Origin: Saprospiraceae bacterium
GTDB taxonomy: Bacteria > Bacteroidota > Bacteroidia > Chitinophagales > Saprospiraceae
Assembly: GCA_024103005.1 (NCBI GenBank)
Contig: JAGFJA010000047.1
Location: forward strand, 62,001 to 126,000
Reading direction: 5' to 3'
DNA length: 64,000 bases
Shown here: in pieces, positions 29,563-38,300 of the stretch
Layout: every line of letters begins with the position of its first letter
Position numbering within the stretch: position 1 is the first letter of the stretch
Program-made: the position numbers and the translations under genes
The notes under the pieces: model-generated
The model's database searches: none
What the model was told of the DNA's origin: nothing
What the model saw: only the letters and a program-made list of their open reading frames with translations

Positions 29563-29600
29563 GGCTGTCCAGCATCCTGACGATGGAAATCAGACAGAGC
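29563..29600 (+). other. Potential stem-loop in the leader of the giant surface protein gene
   Basis: Just after the expected transcription start, CTGTC (29565-29569) can pair with GACAG (29593-29597), and inside it CATC (29573-29576) with GATG (29582-29585) around the loop CTGAC. It is GC-richer than the flanking sequence. It matches no riboswitch class I can name. Confidence 0.35.
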
Positions 29601-29639
29601 AAACAAATTAAATATTAGTTAATGTAATCAAAATATCTT

Positions 29640-32600
29640 ATGACTTTATCGCTACTACGTAAATTATGTTTTGCATTCATTTTTATGCAACTAATAAACA
29701 CCGGCTTATCAGGCCAGGTCGTATTAAGCTCCTCCCCTTATACTGAAAACTTTGACAATATTGCTTCCGGGTATCCTACCGGATGGACTGGAAGAACAGG
29801 ATCTAGTGCCACATCTCTGGGTACTGCTGCTACGCTGACTACTACTCCTACAGCTTGGAATAATACTTCAGGCGCATTTAAAAATGTAGCTTCTGCAGAT
29901 GGTTTACCAAGCAATGCCAGTTCTACCGATCAAAGCAATTCAACTGACAGATCTCTTGCTGTCAGGCAGACCGGTTCTTTCGGTGATCCGGGAGCAGCCT
30001 TTGTTTTACAATTAGCCAATACAGTGAATATTTCAGCCATGTCGATAAGTTTTAAAATACAGTCTCTCGATATCGCATCACCCCGATTAGTTACATGGAA
30101 AGTGCAATATGGTATTGGCACGACTCCATCTACCTTCACAGACATTACGACTTCTCCTTCAACATTGACTACTGGAGGATCAACATATTCCAATACAACT
30201 GTTACCGCTACGCTCCCGTCAGCTTTGGAAAACGTCGCTGATAATATCTGGATCAGAATCGTTACATTGACCAATTCAACCGGAAGTGGCAGCCGGCCAA
30301 CAACAGGTATAGATGATTTTCAAATGGACTTCACGATGGGAACTCCGATAGTTGCGGATCATCTGGAATTTGACAATCCGCCTACCGATGCAGTAGTCGG
30401 TGAGCCTTTCAATTTAACTATATGTGCAAAAGATCCATCAGATCAAATCCAACCTGATTATCTGACACCAATCGCACTCACTCAAATAATGGGCACCGCA
30501 GCCACCATTACTCCGTCTTCACCACAGGTTCCTATAGGAGGATGTGTAACATATACCATTACCCCAAATGCATCTAACGAAAATATAACTTTTGAAGCAG
30601 CCAGCGGTACATTCCCTGATATTCAGACAGGGTTATATGTTTGGGATACACCGGCTACTTGTTATACCGATAACTGTAATATGCAGATTGTCCCTGTTTC
30701 TACCAACGAAGAGAATGACAATTGGTCTTGCAACTCAGGGGTTTACAGTATTAACGGTTACTGTCCTACTTGTATAATTACCACAGAATCCTGGTTGATC
30801 TCTCAACAATACAGTATTACACCTACACCCTTCAGCACTTTTGATTTTACTTTAAATCAAAACTTTTCTGGACCGGACCTGGAAATTTATTATACACTGA
30901 ATTATACGGGGAATCCATCCACAACTACCTGGGTTTCACTTGGTACAGCAGGCACAGACGGGAATTTTTCTTTTGACATCAGTGGAATTTCAGGTACTAA
31001 TGTCAGATTTGGCATAAAATATACAGCTACAGGCTCATCCGGACAATCAAGTAGTTATCAGGTTTCAGACATCACCATAAAATCTGTTGATTGCTCCAAT
31101 ATTATTTTGGGAAGTTGCCTGATCAGCAGTATAGACATCAATTATTCCGGAACATGTAACAATCAAGGCACAACACTTGTGACAGATGATACACGCTCTG
31201 CTGATATAACAGTCAATACCAATACATATCAACCCTCTACAGGTACTTTAGATTTATATATTGACAATGTATTGACAGCATCCTTACCTGTTAGCTCAAT
31301 GACAAGCTACACTTTCAATTCAATAGATTTACCTGCAAACAACACAGCATTCGATCTAAAGGCGGAGTTTTCAGATGATGCCTCATGCAGCCTTACCAAC
31401 ACAGTCGGTCCTCTTTCAAGTTGTTCGCCACCATTTGGGCTTGCATTTAATCCCCCACTCAACGCATTTTATTATTCAATGAATCAAGCCGATATAACTG
31501 TATGTTTTGTGGATGATAATGGCAATCTTTCACCGCAAAACCCGATGCCGGTGATCTCCCTCCTAGACAATCCTGATTTAATGGATATTAATTCAACTAC
31601 TCCGGATGCAAATAACGCTTGCTATCATTTTAACGTAACTTTTAACAGTACGGGCAATGTTGAATTAACTGCTTCTGACAATGTATATTTTTTATCCGTT
31701 GTTGGGAATACTGAAATTATTGATTTCCCTTGTGTTTTCATTTCTGAGGTAGTTGATCCGACCTCCGGAAATAACAAGTATGTAGAGATATATAATGGTA
31801 GTTCAAACCCTGTAGATATTTCAAATTACAAGTTAAATATTTACAGAAATGGATCTACAACTCTTGGTGATGCTTTTTTAGTATGGCCGGGAACTATACT
31901 CCAGCCGGGATATACTTATGTTTTCAGTAACTCCGGATCAACACTTGATTATACTGATTGCGGCGCTAATGTTACAATGAACACAAACCTCAACTCCAAC
32001 GGTGATGATGCTTACGAACTGGTTGATGGAAATAATAATGTACTCGATCGATTTGGAGTTGTAGGTGAAGATCCTGCCCCTAACACTTCATGGAACTATG
32101 TGGATAAAGTTGTCCATCGAAACTATGATATTTATTGCGGGACACCAATCTTTGACCTGTCTGAATGGACATTCGAACCATATACTTCTGAATTTATGGG
32201 AACACCTTGTCACCATTGTGTGGATGTCGAGGCATATGCCAGCTCAGGTTCAGAAGTAAATACATTCTGTCCGGGAGAGGAAATAGAATTATCTGTTTAT
32301 ACAGTTGGTGGTAATTATTTTCAATGGTCTGGACCAAATGGATTCTCTTCTACCGAACAGTATCCCGATATAATTGTGGCTACAGATGAAGCAAGTGGCA
32401 CCTATTATGTTTCCGTAACGAGCGGTCCCGGATGTGACACAATCGTGGATTCACTCCAAATAATTGTTATTCCTAAACCTTTAGCAACTGCTTCTGTATC
32501 ACCTAATCCTGCTTGTATTGGTTCGACTGTACAATTTTTAAGTACAGGCGGAGATTATTATGAATGGACAGGACCGGACGGATTTACTTCCTCAAGTGAT

Positions 32601-35174
32601 TCACCTACCCTGGTTATATCATCCTTAGCACAGGAAGGAGAATATTCGGTCGTTGTTACAAACTTTTGCGGAGATTCAGACACAGCTGCCGTTTTCCTGG
32701 ATATAATCGAACCTTTTGAGGCGACGGCATCAGTCGATCCCAACCCGGCATGTGAAGGCACGGATGTTCAACTCAGTGTGACGGAAGGTGATTCATACCA
32801 ATGGACTGGGCCAAATGGTTTTAGCAGCAATAGTCAAAATCCCATAATTTCAGGTATAACCATGGCAAATGCCGGAGATTATTATGTTACTGTCTCAAAG
32901 ACAATGCCTTGTAGTCCGGATACTGTCGTTACATCTATGGATACACTAAACGTTCAAGTCCTTGAAATATTTGGCTTAACTGTCACGGCAAGTGATAATC
33001 CAATATGCTCAGGAGGAACACTTTACTTAAATGCAATGCCCGACCAAACCGGCACTTATACCTTTGCCTGGACAGGACCTAATGGGTTTACAAGTAATAT
33101 TCAAAACCCGTCGATTGGAAATATCCAGACCAACCAATCCGGAACATATTATGTAACTGTTACCTTGGACAACGGTTGCTCTAAATCAGACAGCATTGAA
33201 ATAATTGTCAATCCGGTACCCGCTATTTCTGTAACTGCCACACCCAATCCAATTTGTGCCGGAGAGACTCTCAACTTAGGTACAACATCAGGTGCTTTCT
33301 ATCAATGGTTGGGACCTAATGGATTTACAAGTAACATCCAAAATCCCACCATCAGTAATATTCAGGTAAATCAAGCAGGAACATATTACGTGACGGTTAC
33401 ATCAGCACAAGGTTGTACCGCTACCGGAAATGTTGAAGTGATTGTCAATCCGACCCCTTCTGCTACTGCCAATGTTGAACCCAATCCTGTCTGTACAGAC
33501 AATAAGGTACAATTTACGGCTACAGGCGGTATATTTTATGCTTGGTCAGGTCCCGGAGGATTTAACAGCTCGCAGCAAAATCCTATGAGGTATATTGCAA
33601 ATACAGGTCAGGGCGGAATTTATACCGTAACAGTAACCAATAGTGACGGATGCAGTAATACAGCATCTGTAAACCTTGTTGTAAATCAGACACCAAACGG
33701 AACAATAGGAGCCTCACCAAATCCAATCTGTGTGGGTAATACACTTCAATTAACTGCATCCGGCGGAGATTCTTACCAATGGAGCGGACCGCAAGGATTT
33801 ACCAGTACGCAACAGAATCCAAGCATAACTAACTTCCAGCTAAATCAATCAGGAGCTTATTATGTTACAATTTCCAATGGCAATGGCTGCAGCCAGACGT
33901 TATTTGTAAAGGTGGTAGGTCTTAGTTTGCCATTTGCCGCGATTAAGTATGAACAAAACACCGCTTGTGTCGGATCAGATTTACAACTTTATGGAGAAGG
34001 TATCGGATATTACAACTGGTCAGGACCAAATGGATTTACAAGTACGGATAAAAATCCGGTTATTCCGAATGTTACTGCCAGTAACAGCGGTATCTATCAG
34101 TTAATTGTGACAGGACCAAATGGATGTAGTACAACAACAGAAATTAACATTGTCATACATGATTTACCTGATTTGACCATGCCGGTTCCCTTCTTAAAGG
34201 CTTGCGAAGGGTCAACGGTACAATTGTTTGCAGACGGCGAAGGTTCATTCAACTGGTCAGGTCCTTGGGGCTTTGCTTCACCATATCAGAACCCGCTAAT
34301 CTACACAATACCTGAATATATGACAGGTTATTACATCGTTACACTGGAAGGTGAAACCGGTTGTATCAGTCAGGACTCTATGTTTGTTCAGGTAGGTGGC
34401 TATATTAAGGCAAGTGCATGGGCTGATCCTAATCCGGTTTGTGAAGGCACCTCTTTCCAATTGCATGCCGAAGGAGGAGATTACTATCAATGGACTGGAC
34501 CAAACGGATTCCACTCAAACGAACAAAATCCGGTAATTGATAATATGGACCACAATAAAGAAGGGAAATATGGGGTACTTATTACCAATGAAGAAGGATG
34601 CCAGGACTTCCAGGTAGTGGAGGTTACAATGACCCCACTGGAAGGAAAGGCATGGGCAGTGGCTAATCCTAATCCAATCACTAAAAATGACAAATTTTTG
34701 CAATTATTCTCAAGCCCGGGAGTTAGTTACTCATGGTCAGGGCCAAACGGATTTACATCCAATATCCAGAATCCAATTATTAAGATAACCGGACCTGAGG
34801 TTGCAGGACTTTATATCGTTACGATTACACTGAATAGCGGTTGCCCTGCCGTAGCTAAAGTTATCGTCAGATACAACCGCTTACCTATTGAATACCCAGG
34901 TATAATCGGCGACAATCATCAAGGTGATGAGACAAATATTACAGAAAAGGTCTTCCCTAACCCGACAAACGGAATGTTGTATTTTGATACACCTTTGACG
35001 GGAAGTATTCAGTATGCCATCTTTAACAGCCAGAGCAAGTCACTTCAAAGCTTGATTTCGACTGATCAGAGATTTATTTCAGTAGAAAATTTAAGCAGTG
35101 GAATTTATTATATCCGATGGCACGTAGCCGGTTCAAACAATTGGAACGTCAGCAAATTTGTCAAAATTCATTAA
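29640..35174 (+). CDS. Giant T9SS-secreted surface protein with lamin-tail domain and eleven Ig-like modules
   Basis: Predicted secreted or surface-attached adhesin of 1844 residues. Seen in order: signal peptide (ends near GLSG-QVV); N-terminal jelly-roll-like region (ENFDNIASGYPTGWTGRTG); further Ig-like regions; a lamin-tail domain around residues 700-850 (FISEVVDPTSGNNKYVEIYN ... ISNYKLNIYRNG); eleven tandem ~80-residue modules at about 32220-34880, each with 'NPxCxG...YxWSGPNGFTS..QNP' and 'G.YYVTV...GC'; and a C-terminal type A T9SS sorting domain (KVFPNPTNGMLYF ... SSGIYYIRWHV...KFVKIH). Each module usually carries a Cys pair. Function as adhesin or matrix protein is inference. Ends in a clear terminator. 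Confidence 0.85.
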   Translation: MTLSLLRKLCFAFIFMQLINTGLSGQVVLSSSPYTENFDNIASGYPTGWTGRTGSSATSLGTAATLTTTPTAWNNTSGAFKNVASADGLPSNASSTDQSNSTDRSLAVRQTGSFGDPGAAFVLQLANTVNISAMSISFKIQSLDIASPRLVTWKVQYGIGTTPSTFTDITTSPSTLTTGGSTYSNTTVTATLPSALENVADNIWIRIVTLTNSTGSGSRPTTGIDDFQMDFTMGTPIVADHLEFDNPPTDAVVGEPFNLTICAKDPSDQIQPDYLTPIALTQIMGTAATITPSSPQVPIGGCVTYTITPNASNENITFEAASGTFPDIQTGLYVWDTPATCYTDNCNMQIVPVSTNEENDNWSCNSGVYSINGYCPTCIITTESWLISQQYSITPTPFSTFDFTLNQNFSGPDLEIYYTLNYTGNPSTTTWVSLGTAGTDGNFSFDISGISGTNVRFGIKYTATGSSGQSSSYQVSDITIKSVDCSNIILGSCLISSIDINYSGTCNNQGTTLVTDDTRSADITVNTNTYQPSTGTLDLYIDNVLTASLPVSSMTSYTFNSIDLPANNTAFDLKAEFSDDASCSLTNTVGPLSSCSPPFGLAFNPPLNAFYYSMNQADITVCFVDDNGNLSPQNPMPVISLLDNPDLMDINSTTPDANNACYHFNVTFNSTGNVELTASDNVYFLSVVGNTEIIDFPCVFISEVVDPTSGNNKYVEIYNGSSNPVDISNYKLNIYRNGSTTLGDAFLVWPGTILQPGYTYVFSNSGSTLDYTDCGANVTMNTNLNSNGDDAYELVDGNNNVLDRFGVVGEDPAPNTSWNYVDKVVHRNYDIYCGTPIFDLSEWTFEPYTSEFMGTPCHHCVDVEAYASSGSEVNTFCPGEEIELSVYTVGGNYFQWSGPNGFSSTEQYPDIIVATDEASGTYYVSVTSGPGCDTIVDSLQIIVIPKPLATASVSPNPACIGSTVQFLSTGGDYYEWTGPDGFTSSSDSPTLVISSLAQEGEYSVVVTNFCGDSDTAAVFLDIIEPFEATASVDPNPACEGTDVQLSVTEGDSYQWTGPNGFSSNSQNPIISGITMANAGDYYVTVSKTMPCSPDTVVTSMDTLNVQVLEIFGLTVTASDNPICSGGTLYLNAMPDQTGTYTFAWTGPNGFTSNIQNPSIGNIQTNQSGTYYVTVTLDNGCSKSDSIEIIVNPVPAISVTATPNPICAGETLNLGTTSGAFYQWLGPNGFTSNIQNPTISNIQVNQAGTYYVTVTSAQGCTATGNVEVIVNPTPSATANVEPNPVCTDNKVQFTATGGIFYAWSGPGGFNSSQQNPMRYIANTGQGGIYTVTVTNSDGCSNTASVNLVVNQTPNGTIGASPNPICVGNTLQLTASGGDSYQWSGPQGFTSTQQNPSITNFQLNQSGAYYVTISNGNGCSQTLFVKVVGLSLPFAAIKYEQNTACVGSDLQLYGEGIGYYNWSGPNGFTSTDKNPVIPNVTASNSGIYQLIVTGPNGCSTTTEINIVIHDLPDLTMPVPFLKACEGSTVQLFADGEGSFNWSGPWGFASPYQNPLIYTIPEYMTGYYIVTLEGETGCISQDSMFVQVGGYIKASAWADPNPVCEGTSFQLHAEGGDYYQWTGPNGFHSNEQNPVIDNMDHNKEGKYGVLITNEEGCQDFQVVEVTMTPLEGKAWAVANPNPITKNDKFLQLFSSPGVSYSWSGPNGFTSNIQNPIIKITGPEVAGLYIVTITLNSGCPAVAKVIVRYNRLPIEYPGIIGDNHQGDETNITEKVFPNPTNGMLYFDTPLTGSIQYAIFNSQSKSLQSLISTDQRFISVENLSSGIYYIRWHVAGSNNWNVSKFVKIH

Positions 35175-35186
35175 TTTAATAAAAAT

Positions 35187-35216
35187 AAAACAGCCTATCA
35201 TTTGATGGGCTGTTTT
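35187..35216 (+). terminator. Rho-independent terminator
   Basis: AAAACAGCC-ATCA / TGAT-GGCTGTTTT hairpin with a short loop and a T-rich tail, 12 bases after the stop of the 1844-residue protein gene. The next gene therefore likely has its own promoter in the ~100 bases that follow. Confidence 0.85.
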
Positions 35217-35319
35217 ATAATACTCAACCTGATATTTATCATTTAATTTATTTTCAAAATAAACTCATGTGCAAGTGAATGATTACTTTTACTGCAATAA
35301 AAGTTTGTAACCATAGAAT

Positions 35320-38300
35320 ATGGCTAATATTATATTAAGATATTTATTAACAGGGCTATTGCTCGTATTTTTTATAACAATAAGCTGGGGTCAGGTTGCT
35401 AAATTTACTGAAGTTTTTGATGAAGCAAATGGAGCTACATCAGGCACCAGTGCTGAAGGTATTTCCTGGAATTGCAATTATATTCCTTGCAATTTCCCGT
35501 CAACAGGAACTCAACCGGCAGTCAACACCGGAAGATTCAGAGACAATAATTCAGATGGTCGAAATGTATGGACGTCCGGTAATATTAACATATCTCAATG
35601 CCAAGAAATAATTTTTTCCGTTGATTATGAAACGCCAAATCAATGGGTTGGTTCAGGCTCAAATAATCTTGAAGCATGTAATGAAAGTGGCGCATGTGCT
35701 TGTAATATTTTTTCAAGTTGCGCAGGAGATTGCCTTTCTCAATGGGATTTTATTTATGTTGAATTAAAACTGGATGGAAGTATTGTTTATAGAGACACAA
35801 TAGGAATAGTTGCAACTGATTCCCCTACAAATTATACTTTCAGCTATAACTCTCCTTGTCTGACAAAAGGACAGTATAACAATGCCGTTATAACGATAAT
35901 GACACAAACATGGGCGAGTGACGAATACATTTATTTTGATAATGTGTCACTCAGCTGTTACGAATTCCCGGCATTTTCATTAGTTAATCCTTCTCCGCTA
36001 TGCCAATCAGACCCTGCAGTACAGCTAAATGTTAATCCGCCGGGCGGCTTATACAGTGGAGGGCCTTATATTAGCCCTACAGGAACTTTTGACCCTTCGA
36101 TTGCCGGTCAGGGTTCACATACCGTACAATATTCTTTTACCCAGGGTAGCTGTACAACAGACACATCATTTCAAATTGAAGTAAACCCAATTACAACACC
36201 AACTTTTGACCAAGTTTACGCTCAATGTGAAGGAGGGACTAATCCACTTGTCAATACTTCAAACGAAGGAATCACAGGTTCATGGTCACCCGCCTTTGAT
36301 CCAAATAATACAACCTTATATACCTTTACTCCCGATGCAGGACAATGCGCAAATACAACCACCATCACTGTTACAATCAACCCTATTGTAACTCCTACTT
36401 TTAATAATATTCCACCTCAATGTGCAGGAGGAACCAATCCACTTGTCAATACTTCAAACGAAGGAATCACAGGTTCATGGTCACCCGCCTTTGATCCAAA
36501 TAATACAACCTTATATACCTTTACTCCCGATGCAGGACAATGCGCAAATACAACCGCCATCACTGTTACAATCAATCCTATTGTAACTCCTACTTTTGAT
36601 GCTATTCCACCTCAATGTGCAGGAGGAACCAATCCACTCGTCAATACTTCAAACGAAGGAATCACAGGTTTATGGTCACCCGCCTTTGATCCAAATAACA
36701 CAACCTTATATACCTTTACTCCCGATGCAGGACAATGCGCAAATACAACCACTATCACTGTTACCATTAATGCTGTACCTGTATTGGATTTTCCCGGGGG
36801 AGTCAATATTTGCGAAGGGACATGCCAGAGTATTGTTCTTAGTGTTACCGAAGGAAGTGGCGACTATAGCGCCGATCTGGCTATCATCTCTCCTATTAAT
36901 TATACTATTCCAACCATAGTAATCAACGGTTCAGTAACGTTTACAATATGCTACCAGGGGAATGTACCCGGCTTTGATGCAGCTACGAACACTTTAACCG
37001 TCCCTCCACTATTAGTACCTTCAGGAACCAATGTTACATTTGCTTTGAACAACCTGGTAGATAATAATACCGGATGTCAGGGGGCCCTTTCGGGTGGAAG
37101 CAACACATCTATTACAGTCTGGGCTAATCCGACTGTTTCAATCACTCCCGTTAGTCCACTTTGTTCTGACGACCCTCCGGTTACAATTTCAGGCAGCCCT
37201 TCCGGTGGAACATGGACCGGACCGGGTGTCACCGGCAACACCTTTGACCCTGCAGCTGCCGGACCGGGAAGCCATGAAATCACTTATACTTATACCGATG
37301 GCAACGGATGTTCCGGAAGTGCAATGATGACTATAATCGTCAATAATTGTGCCTGCCCGAATAATACGACCGTAGATGCCGGTCAGGATTTATCTGCGTG
37401 TGACGGTAATCCGGTTAACTTATCCGGTAATGTAACTGATGGAACAGGATATTACTGGCAATCCGGAGGAACTGGAACTTTTAGTGATCCAAACAATTTA
37501 AATACTACTTATACACCAAGTAACGACGATATTACAGCAGGAACAGTTGTCATTTCTTTAATAGTCCCTGATCCTGATGGTAACGGACCATGTCTTCAAG
37601 TGTCAGACCAGATGACCATTTCATTCGAAGAGTCACCTGAATTCACGCTTACAGGTAACACACCAATCTGTACTGAAGGTTGTGGTACTATTTTAATGGA
37701 CTTTACAACCGGAGACGGACCATATACCGGTGATATTACAATATTGATAGGAGCAGACTCTTATAGTTATACGGTATCTAATTTTGCTGCCAGCAATTCA
37801 CTTCAGTTTTGTTATCAAAACGCACCACCTTCCTACGATCCCGGAACAAATTCTTTCATCATACCCCTTCATCCCGGTCAAAATCAGATAACCATTTTAT
37901 TTGAAAACTTTACAAACACAACAAATTCCTGTGGGGCAGCTCAAACCCAACCAATTAATATTCTCATTTCCGATCCTGCGGTTATAGACCTATCACCTTT
38001 GGGACAGATGTGTATAAATGATCCGCCGGTAACCTTACAAGCAAATCCCGGTAATGGTATGTGGTCAGGTGACGGAACTAGCAACGGAACATTTGATCCT
38101 CTACTTGCAGGTCTGGGAATTCATGTTTTAACTTATACTTATACCGATCCGAATGGATGTTCCACATCCGATACCATTCAGGTAGAAGTTTTACCATGTG
38201 GTTGCGACAATCCCGCTTCAGTGAATGCAGGGGTTGATTTTATTATTTGCCCGGGAGATTTTGCTAATTTATTAGGTAGTGCAAGTGGGCCTGCAACCTG

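Noticed and set aside
36196-36780. CRISPR-like or mobile-element repeat
   Set aside because: The repeats are contiguous, in frame, 195 bases long and have no spacers; they are protein repeats.
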